Shown here: positions 34,994-43,665 of the stretch, piece after piece | Layout of the letters: every line of letters begins with the position of its first letter | Numbering within the stretch: position 1 is the stretch's first letter | Assembly (NCBI GenBank): GCA_023425865.1 | Contig: JAFABV010000046.1 | Span: forward strand, 11,639 to 75,638 | DNA: 64,000 bases | Direction of reading: 5' to 3' | From: Bacteroidota bacterium | GTDB lineage: Bacteria; Bacteroidota; Bacteroidia; Bacteroidales; Bacteroidaceae | Program-made: the position numbers and the translations under genes | Notes under the pieces: model-generated | The model's input: the letters and a program-made list of their open reading frames with translations, nothing else | Databases searched by the model: none | Told to the model about the DNA's origin: nothing

Positions 34994-35689
34994 ATGGAAA
35001 AATTTTCAATGGACTTCGGCAAAAAAGAGCATGTTCTCAATTATGCTTGCCAACTGTATCAACTCTCACGCCCCAACAAGGTTGGAGCAGTGATGGCCCT
35101 GATAAGAGACTGTCAACCCAATAGTATTGAACAATGGGAAAACTGGTATTTTGAAAATGCCTATACTTCCACAAAAAATCCTGCCAAATCCACTAAAGTG
35201 ACCCATGAAAGCCTTGTTGAACTTGGCGAGCGCTTATTCAATAAGATTCAGGAGTTTGTCATCCCAGATTGGGAAGAAGCATTCCGTCAGCTAACCCTGC
35301 AAGATTGTATAGACTATGTGTACAATGTCACAATTAACCGAACCTACGATGGCTATATTCGTGAGAAATCTGTCGTAAATGATAATCTGGCCAAGAAGTT
35401 TAAAAATGTAGTTTTTGAAGAGAGTGACCCAGAGTTAGACCATGCTGGAGATATTGACTATGTAGCAAAAGTCGGTAAATATCAATTTGGTATTCAGATT
35501 AAACCTGTAACTGCCAATGCCAATTTTGGGGGATATTCATTATCAGAAAGAATGAAGGCCAGCTTTGAAGAGTTCACTGAAAAATATGGTGGCAAGGTGT
35601 TTATCGTCTATAGCCAGAAAGAAGCCATTGCTAATCCAAACATTATAGAAGAGATCGAGAAGGAAATTGTTCGCTTAAGAGCACTGTAA
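34994..35689 (+). CDS. Type II restriction endonuclease, MjaI-like
   Basis: 231 residues, cytoplasmic. A PD-(D/E)xK-type core is suggested by ESDPELDHAGDIDYVAKVG followed by FGIQIKP, giving a D-(x)n-QxK arrangement. The segments NVTINRTYDGYIREK and YSLSERMKASFEEFTEKYGG recall MjaI-family nucleases as I remember them; this was not tested by a search. The gene is AT-rich, as are the two methyltransferases directly upstream, with which it forms one operon. If truly MjaI-like, the target may be CTAG-related, which is an inference from the family name only. Confidence 0.75.
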   Translation: MEKFSMDFGKKEHVLNYACQLYQLSRPNKVGAVMALIRDCQPNSIEQWENWYFENAYTSTKNPAKSTKVTHESLVELGERLFNKIQEFVIPDWEEAFRQLTLQDCIDYVYNVTINRTYDGYIREKSVVNDNLAKKFKNVVFEESDPELDHAGDIDYVAKVGKYQFGIQIKPVTANANFGGYSLSERMKASFEEFTEKYGGKVFIVYSQKEAIANPNIIEEIEKEIVRLRAL

Positions 35690-35719
35690 TTATCAATTTC
35701 CATTCCTTCATTTTTATAC

Positions 35720-35759
35720 AATAAAATCCCAATCACCATTTAATTTGGCAATTGGGATT
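35720..35759 (-). terminator. Hairpin between the nuclease gene and typA
   Basis: AATCCCAAT pairs with ATTGGGATT. On the minus strand it is followed by TTATTG and more A/T, serving typA and possibly also the plus-strand nuclease gene. Confidence 0.6.
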
Positions 35760-35789
35760 CTACTGTATAATAATCTAAGGTGTGGACGC

Positions 35790-37592
35790 CTACTCTTTAT
35801 TAAAGCGCTTACGCTCGTTGTGGTCGAGGTAGATTTTACGCATGCGCATGTTGAGCGGTGTTACCTCTACGTACTCGTCGCCTTGGATATACTCTAGACA
35901 TTCCTCCAGACTCATGACGGTCTTGGGGATGACGCGGGCCTTCTCATCGGAACCCGACGCACGCACGTTGGTGAGCTGCTTGGCCTTGGTGACATTCACC
36001 ACCAGGTCGTTGTCGTGTACGTGCTCACCGATCACCTGTCCGTAGTACACATCTTCACCCGGATCGATGAAGAACTTACCGCGGTCTTGCAGCTTGTCGA
36101 TGGAATAAGCGAAGGCCGTACCTGTCTCAAGGGCAATCATCGAACCGTTGGTGCGTCGCACAATCTCGCCCTTGTAAGGCTGGTACTCCTTGTAGCGGTG
36201 AGCCATGATGGCTTCACCCTGACTGGCTGTGAGCACATTGGTACGCAGACCGATGATACCTCGTGAGGGGATGTCGAAGGTGATGTTCACACGGTCGCCC
36301 TCGGTATCCATACCCGTGAGCTCGCCCTTACGGCGTGTCACCATGTCAACCATCTTGCTCGAATAATCCTGCGGAACGTTGATGTCGAGCTCCTCGATAG
36401 GCTCGCACTTTCTGCCGTCGATGTCTTTGTAGATTACCTGTGGCTGTCCCACCTGCAACTCAAAGCCCTCGCGTCGCATGGTCTCCACGAGCACAGAGAG
36501 GTGGAGCACGCCACGACCACTGACAATCCACTTATCGGTGGAATCCTCTACGGGCGTGACACGCAGGGCAAGGTTCTTCTCTAATTCGCGCTGCAGACGC
36601 TCGCCGATTTGGCGTGAGGTGCAGAATTTGCCCTCTTTGCCGAAGAAGGGAGAGTCGTTGATGGTGAAGAGCATACTCATCGTAGGCTCATCAACAGCGA
36701 TGGGAGGCAGCGGTTCGGGGTTCTCAAAGTCAGCGATGGTATCGCCAATCTCAAACCGCTCAAGACCGATGACGGCACAGATGTCGCCACTCGCCACCTC
36801 TGGACAGCGCTTGTGGCCGATGCCCTCGAAAGTATGCAACTCCTTGATCTTGGTCTTTTCCTGTGTACCGTCGCGATGGCAAACGGTGATGTTCATGCCG
36901 TCGCGGAGCACGCCACGGTGTACGCGTCCCACGGCAATACGTCCAGTGTACTTGCTGTAGTCGAGTGACGTGATGAGCAACTGCGGAGTGCCATCGATGT
37001 GCTTCGGGGCAGGGATACGCTCCACGATCTCGTCGAGCAGGTAGTCGATGTTATCGGTGGGGCTGTTGAAGTCGGCGCTCATCCACCCGTTCTTGGCCGA
37101 GCCATAGACTACGGGGAAGTCGAGCTGCTCCTCTGTGGCATTGAGATCACACATCAGGTCGAACACCATCTCGTAGACAGCCTCCGGCCGACAGTTGGGT
37201 TTGTCAACCTTGTTCACCACCACGATAGGCTTCAGACCAATTTGCAGAGCCTTCTGCAGCACAAAGCGCGTCTGGGGCATGGGGCCCTCGAAGGCATCGA
37301 CAAGCAGCAAGCAGCCATCGGCCATGTTGAGCACGCGCTCCACTTCACCACCAAAATCAGAGTGACCCGGGGTATCGAGAATGTTTATCTTGACTCCTAT
37401 CCACTGTATAGAAACGTTCTTTGACAGAATGGTTATCCCACGCTCGCGCTCCAAATCATTGGCGTCGAGCACTTCTCCGCTGTTATCCTGGCCGTCACGG
37501 AACAGTTTGCCAGCGAGCATCATCTTATCAACCAGGGTAGTTTTACCATGGTCAACGTGCGCAATAACTGCGATGTTACGAATGTCTTGCAT
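35790..37592 (-). CDS. typA: Ribosome-associated GTPase TypA/BipA
   Basis: Translational GTPase of 600 residues. G-motifs are all visible: AHVDHGKTT (about 11-19), ERERGITI (about 48-55), DTPGHSDF (about 73-80) and NKVDKPN (about 127-133). EF-G-like domains and the BipA-specific C-terminal domain (SIDKLQDRGKFFIDPGEDVY; TRRKGELTGM) follow. BipA binds 70S ribosomes and helps 50S assembly and stress adaptation. Divergent from rpsO. Confidence 0.97.
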   Translation of the reverse strand: MQDIRNIAVIAHVDHGKTTLVDKMMLAGKLFRDGQDNSGEVLDANDLERERGITILSKNVSIQWIGVKINILDTPGHSDFGGEVERVLNMADGCLLLVDAFEGPMPQTRFVLQKALQIGLKPIVVVNKVDKPNCRPEAVYEMVFDLMCDLNATEEQLDFPVVYGSAKNGWMSADFNSPTDNIDYLLDEIVERIPAPKHIDGTPQLLITSLDYSKYTGRIAVGRVHRGVLRDGMNITVCHRDGTQEKTKIKELHTFEGIGHKRCPEVASGDICAVIGLERFEIGDTIADFENPEPLPPIAVDEPTMSMLFTINDSPFFGKEGKFCTSRQIGERLQRELEKNLALRVTPVEDSTDKWIVSGRGVLHLSVLVETMRREGFELQVGQPQVIYKDIDGRKCEPIEELDINVPQDYSSKMVDMVTRRKGELTGMDTEGDRVNITFDIPSRGIIGLRTNVLTASQGEAIMAHRYKEYQPYKGEIVRRTNGSMIALETGTAFAYSIDKLQDRGKFFIDPGEDVYYGQVIGEHVHDNDLVVNVTKAKQLTNVRASGSDEKARVIPKTVMSLEECLEYIQGDEYVEVTPLNMRMRKIYLDHNERKRFNKE

Positions 37593-37625
37593 TGATTTAC
37601 CTTAAATATTTTGGTACTAATATGC

Positions 37626-37635
37626 TGCAAAATTA
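37626..37635 (-). promoter_or_regulatory. -7 promoter element of typA
   Basis: TAATTTTGCA on the minus strand, 34 bp upstream of the typA start. Confidence 0.55.
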
Positions 37636-37678
37636 CAAAAAAAATAGCAGAACCGTGGGATGTTTGAAATGTTTTTAG

Positions 37679-37688
37679 TAACTTTGCA
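37679..37688 (+). promoter_or_regulatory. -7 promoter element of rpsO
   Basis: TAACTTTGCA, leaving an untranslated leader of roughly 105 nt before rpsO. S15 in other bacteria controls its own mRNA leader; a matching structure was not identified here. Confidence 0.6.
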
Positions 37689-37798
37689 CCGCATTTTCGG
37701 AAAATCCGATGCATTCGATGCCGCCGCTGTTGTGATTAAGGCAGTGAGGCGACAGAAGGATGTAATGATGCGACAAACATTAATCAACAAACCACAAC

Positions 37799-38068
37799 AT
37801 GTATCTCAACAAAGAAAAGAAGACTGAGATTTTCGGCCAGTATGGCAAGTCAGCCACCGACACCGGTTCTGCAGAGAGCCAGATTGCACTGTTCACCTAT
37901 CGTATCGCCCACTTGACCGAGCACGTGAAGGCCAACCACAAGGACTTCGTGACCACTCGTTCACTGACTCAGCTCGTAGGTAAGCGTCGTGCCCTGCTCG
38001 ACTATCTGAAGGATCGCGACATCACTCGCTATCGCGCCATCATCAAGGCTCTGGGTCTGCGTAAGTAA
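37799..38068 (+). CDS. rpsO: 30S ribosomal protein S15
   Basis: 89-residue primary 16S rRNA-binding protein. Family segments are present: DTGSAESQIALFTYRIAHLT, HKDFVTTRSLTQLVGKRRAL and the end YRAIIKALGLRK. Length is exactly typical. Codon use is biased as for ribosomal proteins. It is monocistronic, with a strong terminator 24 bp after the stop. Confidence 0.98.
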   Translation: MYLNKEKKTEIFGQYGKSATDTGSAESQIALFTYRIAHLTEHVKANHKDFVTTRSLTQLVGKRRALLDYLKDRDITRYRAIIKALGLRK

Positions 38069-38092
38069 TCGCCACAGCCTGAGGCAAAATAT

Positions 38093-38132
38093 ACAGCCGT
38101 GCACGGTATATCCGCTGCACGGCTGTTTTTTT
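38093..38132 (+). terminator. Rho-independent terminator of rpsO
   Basis: A 10-bp perfect stem, CAGCCGTGCA with TGCACGGCTG, is followed by eight T. Confidence 0.95.
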
Positions 38133-38248
38133 GCCTAACCTCTGATGCGAGGGTATAGAAACTGTTTCTCAGTAGTAAAGGGGGCACGAAGCGGCGGATA
38201 ACGCTGCCGCCGCAGGCTCTCCCCCACAGGTGGGTTTACTGTATGAGC

Positions 38249-38677
38249 CTAAGCCCGATGGCTTCGCTCGTGCCAAATCTCCTTCAACGGTTGCATCACG
38301 AAATCGCGCTGCTCCATCAGGGGATGGGGGATATGGAGTTCGGGTTCATCCACCACCCAGTCATCGTAGAGCAGGATGTCGATATCGATGACACGGTCGT
38401 GGTATTGTCCGCCCACCGACTTCCCCGTTCGTCCCAACTCGCGCTCAATGCCTTGCGTGAGCCGCAGCACCTCTTCGGGAGAGCGTGTGGTGAGACAGCA
38501 AACGCAAGCATTGATAAACATATTGGGTGAGGAGAAGCCCCAAGGGGCGGTCTCATACAGTGACGACTGCTTTGTCACCTCGCCTACCCGCTCGTCGAGC
38601 AGCGCTATGGCCTTATGTATGGTCTGCTTGCGGTTGCCGATATTAGAGCCGAGGCTCAGATATATTTGGTGTGTCAT
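38249..38677 (-). CDS. folK: HPPK: 2-amino-4-hydroxy-6-hydroxymethyldihydropteridine pyrophosphokinase
   Basis: Folate-pathway enzyme transferring pyrophosphate from ATP to the pterin alcohol. 142 residues with LSLGSNIGNR at the N-terminus, LYETAPWGF, and the signature DRVIDIDILLYDD with the magnesium-binding Asp residues. Last gene of the ftsX-DUF3098-uppP-truB-queA-folK operon, 18 bp after queA. Confidence 0.95.
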   Translation of the reverse strand: MTHQIYLSLGSNIGNRKQTIHKAIALLDERVGEVTKQSSLYETAPWGFSSPNMFINACVCCLTTRSPEEVLRLTQGIERELGRTGKSVGGQYHDRVIDIDILLYDDWVVDEPELHIPHPLMEQRDFVMQPLKEIWHERSHRA

Positions 38678-38695
38678 GAAAACGGGCGCGACCGG

Positions 38696-39889
38696 TTAGT
38701 CGACAATCAACAGACTGTCGCCAAAGCAGCCAAACATATAACCATGACTCACGGCGAGGTCATAACACTTCATCACATTGTCGTAGCCGCCAAAGGCCGC
38801 AGTCGACATCATGAGCGTAGACTCCGGGTGATAGAAATTGGCCACCATAGAGTCAGCCAACCCGAAATCGTAGGGCGGGAAGATAAACTTGCTCGTCCAC
38901 CCGTCATACTCCTTGAGCAGACCGTCGGTGCCCACGGCCGTCTCGGTGGCTTTCACCACGCTGGTACCCACGGCGCAAACCCGATGGCCTGCCTGCTTGG
39001 TGGCGTTGACCAGGTCGCAGGCCTCCTTACCAATGATCATCTGCTCAGAATCCATCTTATGCTTCGTCAGGTCTTCCACCTCGATGGGAGAGAAATTGCC
39101 CAAGCCGCAATGCAGGGTGATAAAGGCTGTATTGATTCCATTGATCTCCATGCGCTTCATCAGCTCACGACTGAAATGCAGTCCGGTGGCCGGAGCAGTG
39201 ACAGCACCCTCGTTCTTGGCAAAGATGCACTGGAAATCTGTCATATCCTCGGCCGTGGCATGAGAATGTACATGCATATTGGCCATCGTGGGATCGGCCT
39301 CACGCCCGTTGAGAATGTATACGGGCAGCGGTGCCTCGCCTAAAGAGAAAAGCTCCTGTTTGAACTGGTCGTGCGGACAGTCGTAGAGAAACCGCAGCGA
39401 ACGGCCACGACTGGTGGTGTTGTCGTAGACCTCAGCCACCATGGTACCCACCTCGTCGAAAAAGAGCTTGTTGCCGATACGAATCTTGCGGGCGGGTTCG
39501 ACAAGGACATCCCAAAGGTGAGTCTCCTCATTGAGTTCGCGCAAGATAAACACCTCGATCTTGGCATCGGTCTTCTCCTTTGTGCCGTAGAGGCGGGCAG
39601 GAAACACCTTCGTGTCATTGAGAATGAAGGTATCGCCCTCATCAAAATAGTCGAGTATATTGCGGAAATCGAGGTATTCACCCTCTACAGGGTTGCCTTT
39701 CTTGTCTTTCTTAAACAGTTCAATCTCGCCCGTGGTACGATGTAGCACCATCAGGCGCGCCTCGTCGGGGCGGGTAACGCGGAACGACGACTTGGTGCCG
39801 TCGTCTTCAGTAAACTCGCGTACAAAGCTATGGGGATAAAGCGCCACCTGAGCCTCAGGCAGCTTGAATCGGAATTGTGATAACTTCAT
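38696..39889 (-). CDS. queA: S-adenosylmethionine:tRNA ribosyltransferase-isomerase
   Basis: Queuosine-pathway enzyme that transfers and isomerises the ribosyl moiety of SAM to the modified base of tRNA. 397 residues, longer than E. coli QueA (356). Recognisable parts are FILNDTKVFPARLYG, TAPATGLHFSRELM and TLHCGLGNFSPIEVEDL. A DDGTKSSFRVTRPDEARLM insertion near the N-terminus accounts for part of the extra length. It sits between truB (18 bp) and folK (18 bp). Confidence 0.95.
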   Translation of the reverse strand: MKLSQFRFKLPEAQVALYPHSFVREFTEDDGTKSSFRVTRPDEARLMVLHRTTGEIELFKKDKKGNPVEGEYLDFRNILDYFDEGDTFILNDTKVFPARLYGTKEKTDAKIEVFILRELNEETHLWDVLVEPARKIRIGNKLFFDEVGTMVAEVYDNTTSRGRSLRFLYDCPHDQFKQELFSLGEAPLPVYILNGREADPTMANMHVHSHATAEDMTDFQCIFAKNEGAVTAPATGLHFSRELMKRMEINGINTAFITLHCGLGNFSPIEVEDLTKHKMDSEQMIIGKEACDLVNATKQAGHRVCAVGTSVVKATETAVGTDGLLKEYDGWTSKFIFPPYDFGLADSMVANFYHPESTLMMSTAAFGGYDNVMKCYDLAVSHGYMFGCFGDSLLIVD

Positions 39890-39907
39890 ATCCTTAATTG
39901 TTTTCTA

Positions 39908-40630
39908 TTACTCGGTAACTGTGTTTATCATTTCATCAGCTGGTAGCTGTTGTTCCAACCACTCCGCGAAGTGGTCGAAGGGCACGCACTCATCGATGGT
40001 AAACGAGCCCGACTGCGTTCTGCGCAGCGCCGTGAGATAAGCCCCACTGCCTACAGCCCTGCCAAGGTCGCGGGCCAAGGCCCTGATATAGGTACCTTTG
40101 CCACAGACCACCCGAATAGACACCTGCTTCTTCTCGGCGTCATAGTCGGTCAGCTCGATGGCATCTATACGCACACGCTTGGGTTGCAGCGTCACGTCAT
40201 CGCCCTTGCGGCGAATGTCATAAGCCCTCTTGCCATCTACCTTCACGGCACTGTAGGTGGGAGGCACCTGCTCGATGTCGCCTACAAAGCGCTGAAGAGC
40301 CTCCTCGATCAACTCGCGCGTGATATGGTCCGTGGGGTAAGTCTGGTTCACCGGATGCTCCATGTCGTAGCTTGCGGTGGTGGCTCCGAGCTGCAAGGTA
40401 GCCGTATAGGTCTTGGTATGCGACTGCAATTCCTCTATCTGCTTGGTACACTTGCCGGTGCAGAGCACCAACACACCGGTGGCCAAGGGGTCGAGCGTGC
40501 CGGCATGACCGATTTTCACCTTGTGGTTCAATCGGTGAGACAGCACGTAGCGCACATGCGCCAGCGCGCCGAAGCTGGACTTGCCGTACGGCTTGTCAAC
40601 AGCGAAGATTTCGCCTTGAAGAAAGTCCAT
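39908..40630 (-). CDS. truB: tRNA pseudouridine-55 synthase
   Basis: Makes pseudouridine 55 in the T loop of tRNAs. 240 residues. The catalytic Asp is in GHAGTLDPLATGVL (about 40-53). KPYGKSSFGALAHVR, YDIRRKGDDV and CGKGTYIRALARDLG are further family segments. Somewhat shorter than E. coli TruB, as is common in the phylum. Six bases downstream of uppP in the operon. Confidence 0.96.
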   Translation of the reverse strand: MDFLQGEIFAVDKPYGKSSFGALAHVRYVLSHRLNHKVKIGHAGTLDPLATGVLVLCTGKCTKQIEELQSHTKTYTATLQLGATTASYDMEHPVNQTYPTDHITRELIEEALQRFVGDIEQVPPTYSAVKVDGKRAYDIRRKGDDVTLQPKRVRIDAIELTDYDAEKKQVSIRVVCGKGTYIRALARDLGRAVGSGAYLTALRRTQSGSFTIDECVPFDHFAEWLEQQLPADEMINTVTE

Positions 40631-40635
40631 GCGCC

Positions 40636-41466
40636 CTATCCTACCATCTTTAGGTCATACCCCATGAGCAGCATCGCCAAAATGATGACGCCCACCACAA
40701 TGCGATACCAGCCAAATGCCTTGAAGCCATACTTGGTGAGGAAGGCCACAAACCACTTCATGGCCAGAATGGCCACGATGAACGCCACCACACAGCCCAC
40801 GATGAGCATGAAGATGTTGTGTGAGGTAGCCCAGGCGTTGTCTTCGCCAAACATCTCCAGCAGGTCGAGCAGCGTGGCGCCGGCCATAGTAGGCACAGCG
40901 AGGAAGAACGAAAATTCGGCTGCACTCTTGCGGGTGAGCTTCTGCTGCATGCCCCCCACGATGGTGGCCATGCTGCGACTCACGCCCGGAATGACCGATA
41001 TACACTGGAAGAAACCAATCTTCAGGGCCCGCTGCCAGGTCACCTCATTGTCTTCGCTGCCCTTATTGAAAATCTTGTCGCAGAAGAGCATGAACACGCC
41101 ACCCACCACAAGCATGACGGCCACCACGGTGACCGAGTCGAGCAGCCAGCTCAGCAGTCCGCTCTTCTTGGCGGCCAAGCCAATGACCACGGCAGGCAGC
41201 ACGCCCACGATGAGCAGTCCATAAAGCCGCAACTTCTCGTTCAGCTCCTCCCGATTGCGCATCTGAAAGAAGCGTTTCCAGTAGAGGCACACCACCGAGA
41301 GAATGGCCCCAAACTGAATGATGAAGGTGAAGGCATGTACGAAGGGGTCGCCTGCGGGCACACCCAAAAGCTTCTGGGTGATAATCATGTGCCCTGTAGA
41401 CGACACAGGGAGGAACTCGGTGAGCCCCTCCACAATAGCTATGATAATTGTCTGTAACAGATCCAT
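40636..41466 (-). CDS. uppP: Undecaprenyl-diphosphate phosphatase
   Basis: Polytopic inner-membrane enzyme that recycles the cell-wall lipid carrier. 276 residues. Family motifs are visible: IAIVEGLTEFLPVSSTGHM (about 8-26, catalytic Glu) and ISVIPGVSRSMATIVGGM (about 155-172, with PGxSRS). About seven to eight hydrophobic helices are evident. In the ftsX operon, 12 bp after the DUF3098 gene. Confidence 0.97.
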   Translation of the reverse strand: MDLLQTIIIAIVEGLTEFLPVSSTGHMIITQKLLGVPAGDPFVHAFTFIIQFGAILSVVCLYWKRFFQMRNREELNEKLRLYGLLIVGVLPAVVIGLAAKKSGLLSWLLDSVTVVAVMLVVGGVFMLFCDKIFNKGSEDNEVTWQRALKIGFFQCISVIPGVSRSMATIVGGMQQKLTRKSAAEFSFFLAVPTMAGATLLDLLEMFGEDNAWATSHNIFMLIVGCVVAFIVAILAMKWFVAFLTKYGFKAFGWYRIVVGVIILAMLLMGYDLKMVG

Positions 41467-41478
41467 GTGTCAGTATTC

Positions 41479-41805
41479 TTATTCGCGAACATGCTCTTTG
41501 CCCGCCGCCGTGGGGTCGCCAAATGCCGTGGGCTCGGCCGAGGCAGCGGCAGACTCGTCGTTCGCGCTGTGGTCACCGTCCTGGTCTTTCGGCTTGCGGA
41601 TAATGGCGTAGATCATTGAGACAAATCCCACGAAGCACACCACCGGCGCCACTTTGATGCGCCGTGCGCTGAAGATGTCGGCATTGAATGCCTGCTCGGT
41701 AGACCCGCTGCCGCTCATCAGGATGAAGCCGATGACCACGATGGCAAAGCCGATGCCGAGAAGGATGAAGTTGGTTCTGTCGAACGCTAAATTTCTTTTA
41801 TCCAT
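41479..41805 (-). CDS. DUF3098 small membrane protein
   Basis: 108 residues from the ATG at 41805 (MDKRNLAFDRTNFILLGIGF). Two membrane helices lie at about 12-30 and 55-73 (VAPVVCFVGFVSMIYAIIRK), followed by an acidic, disordered tail of about 35 residues. Conserved between ftsX and uppP in Bacteroidota, so a supporting role in division or wall synthesis is plausible, but its function is unknown. An upstream ORF extension was rejected. Confidence 0.85.
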   Translation of the reverse strand: MDKRNLAFDRTNFILLGIGFAIVVIGFILMSGSGSTEQAFNADIFSARRIKVAPVVCFVGFVSMIYAIIRKPKDQDGDHSANDESAAASAEPTAFGDPTAAGKEHVRE

Positions 41806-41848
41806 AAAGTCTTGCAAATAACTGATTCCTAACAACGCACCCCCATGG

Positions 41849-42733
41849 TCAGATCTTGTAGAGGTCGCCGGCCTTCATCTTCAAGAATTTATTGACCGAG
41901 ACCGTAGAGCACAGGGCAGTGATGATAATACCAAAAGCAAACACAGATGCCGCGGTGATGGCCATGTCTTCCCACGTCACCACCGTGAGGAAGTCGGGCT
42001 CATAGCGGTAGAGCAGATAGGTGCAGCCGGCAAGCACCGCCACGGCCAAGAGTGCCGAGAGCAGTCCCACGACGACAGAGCGCCTGATGAACGGCCTACG
42101 GATGAATCCCCAGGACGCCCCCACCAACTTCATGGTGTGGATAGAGAACCTGCGGCTGTAGATGCCGAGGCGCACGGTATTGTTGATCAGGGTGAACGAT
42201 ACGAATGTGAGCAGCACCGCCAGCACCAGGAGCACCAGCCCCACTTTGGCCAGATTGGTGTTGACCGTTTCGACGAGATCCTTCTGGTAATTGATCTCAG
42301 CCACCTTGGGATGCTTCTGCAACTCCTTGGAAATCCACGTCAGTGAGTCGTTGTTGGCATAGGCACTCTTCAGCGTCAGCTCCACCGCCGAGGGGAAAGG
42401 GTTCACGCCATCGGTAAACTCCGACGGGTCGGTGCCCATCACCTTGGTAGCCTCGGCCAACGCCTGCTTCTTGCTGATGTAGTGTAAAGACTTGATATAA
42501 GGGCGCTGTTGTAGTCCTTTGCACATCGACAAGGCCTCCGTATCCGTCATATCCTGGTCGAGCATCACCGTCACAACGAGATTCTCCTTGACCAAAGCCG
42601 ACAAGTTACGTCCCACAAGCGTAGAGAATACAACAAGTCCTAATAATATCAGTACCAAGGCTGTACTGATGCAGAGTGTAACAGACTGCAGACGTCCGGA
42701 ACGTCCGCCTTCCTTGATATGTTTCTTTCTCAT
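41849..42733 (-). CDS. ftsX: Cell-division protein FtsX
   Basis: Inner-membrane subunit of the FtsEX complex that activates wall hydrolases at the septum. 294 residues. The first membrane helix (ISTALVLILLGLVVFSTLV) is followed by an extracytoplasmic domain (NLVVTVMLDQDMTDTEAL) and then three C-terminal helices. The MacB/FtsX signature LGIYSRRFSIHTMKLVGAS is present. The start at 42733 (MRKKHIKEGG) was chosen because the promoter at 42765-42774 lies inside the longer ORF. ftsE is not in this window. First gene of the six-gene operon. Confidence 0.93.
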   Translation of the reverse strand: MRKKHIKEGGRSGRLQSVTLCISTALVLILLGLVVFSTLVGRNLSALVKENLVVTVMLDQDMTDTEALSMCKGLQQRPYIKSLHYISKKQALAEATKVMGTDPSEFTDGVNPFPSAVELTLKSAYANNDSLTWISKELQKHPKVAEINYQKDLVETVNTNLAKVGLVLLVLAVLLTFVSFTLINNTVRLGIYSRRFSIHTMKLVGASWGFIRRPFIRRSVVVGLLSALLAVAVLAGCTYLLYRYEPDFLTVVTWEDMAITAASVFAFGIIITALCSTVSVNKFLKMKAGDLYKI

Positions 42734-42764
42734 TAACGAATTGGCAATAACAGTGCTAAGGTGA

Positions 42765-42774
42765 TGCAAATGTA
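42765..42774 (-). promoter_or_regulatory. -7 promoter element of the ftsX operon
   Basis: TACATTTGCA on the minus strand, 31 bp upstream of the ftsX ATG. Confidence 0.6.
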
Positions 42775-42858
42775 GCAAAATATTGACAAAGTAAAGAGCC
42801 TTTAACGTGCATTAACCAAAAATCGTCAGAAGCCTCTCCCCATTTCCGTTTATTTGCT

Positions 42859-42868
42859 TAACTTTGCA
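42859..42868 (+). promoter_or_regulatory. -7 promoter element of the radical-SAM gene
   Basis: TAACTTTGCA, 29 bp upstream of the ATG at 42898. Confidence 0.6.
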
Positions 42869-42897
42869 TGACACAATAAGTTGATTTGTGACAGATT

Positions 42898-43665
42898 ATG
42901 AGTACCATTATCTTCCCCGCCCCTATCTATGGCCCCGTACACAGCCGCCGCCTCGGACTGAGCTTAGGTATCAACCTGCTGCCCGACGATGGTAAAATAT
43001 GCACCTTCGACTGCCTGTACTGTGAGTGCGGCTTCAACGGCGACCGCCGCACCCTCACGCACCATCCCTCGCGAGCGTCGGTGGCCGAGGCCCTCGAGCG
43101 CCAGCTCATCGCCATGCACGAGGCGGGCGAGCACCCCGACGTACTGACGTTTGCCGGCAACGGCGAGCCGACGAGCCATCCACATTTCCCCGAAATCATC
43201 GATGACACCATCGCCCTGCGCGACCACTGGTGCCCCGAGGCCAAAATCAGTGTACTGAGCAACGCCACCTTTATCGGCAGGCCGCGCATTCGCGAGGCCC
43301 TGCTGAAGGTAGACAACAATATACTGAAGCTCGACACGGTCGACAACGACTACATCCGGCGCGTAGACCGGCCCACGCAGCCGTCGTACGACGTCAACAA
43401 GATCATCGGCTACATGAAGCTTTTCGAGGGTCGCCTCATCGTGCAAACCATGTTCATGAAGGGCGACGGCACCGACAACACTGGCGACAAGTATGTGCTG
43501 CCGTGGTTAGAAGCCCTGAAAGACATCAAGCCCGAGAGCGTGATGATCTACACCATCGACCGCGAGACGCCCGACAAAAACCTGCTCAAGGCCACCCCCG
43601 AAGAGCTCAACCGCATCCGCGACATGGTCATCGCGGCGGGCATACCGTGCACGGCCTCTTATTAG
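42898..43665 (+). CDS. Radical SAM protein
   Basis: 255 residues. The cluster-binding motif is CTFDCLYCECG (Cys about 35, 39 and 42). The N-terminus YGPVHSRRLGLSLGINLLP and the segments LTFAGNGEPTSHPHFPEI and LKLDTVDNDYIRRVDRP match a widespread group of radical-SAM oxidoreductases of unassigned function (YfkA/B-like). No auxiliary cluster domain is evident. Its stop overlaps the convergent HD-domain gene by 4 bp. Confidence 0.88.
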   Translation: MSTIIFPAPIYGPVHSRRLGLSLGINLLPDDGKICTFDCLYCECGFNGDRRTLTHHPSRASVAEALERQLIAMHEAGEHPDVLTFAGNGEPTSHPHFPEIIDDTIALRDHWCPEAKISVLSNATFIGRPRIREALLKVDNNILKLDTVDNDYIRRVDRPTQPSYDVNKIIGYMKLFEGRLIVQTMFMKGDGTDNTGDKYVLPWLEALKDIKPESVMIYTIDRETPDKNLLKATPEELNRIRDMVIAAGIPCTASY

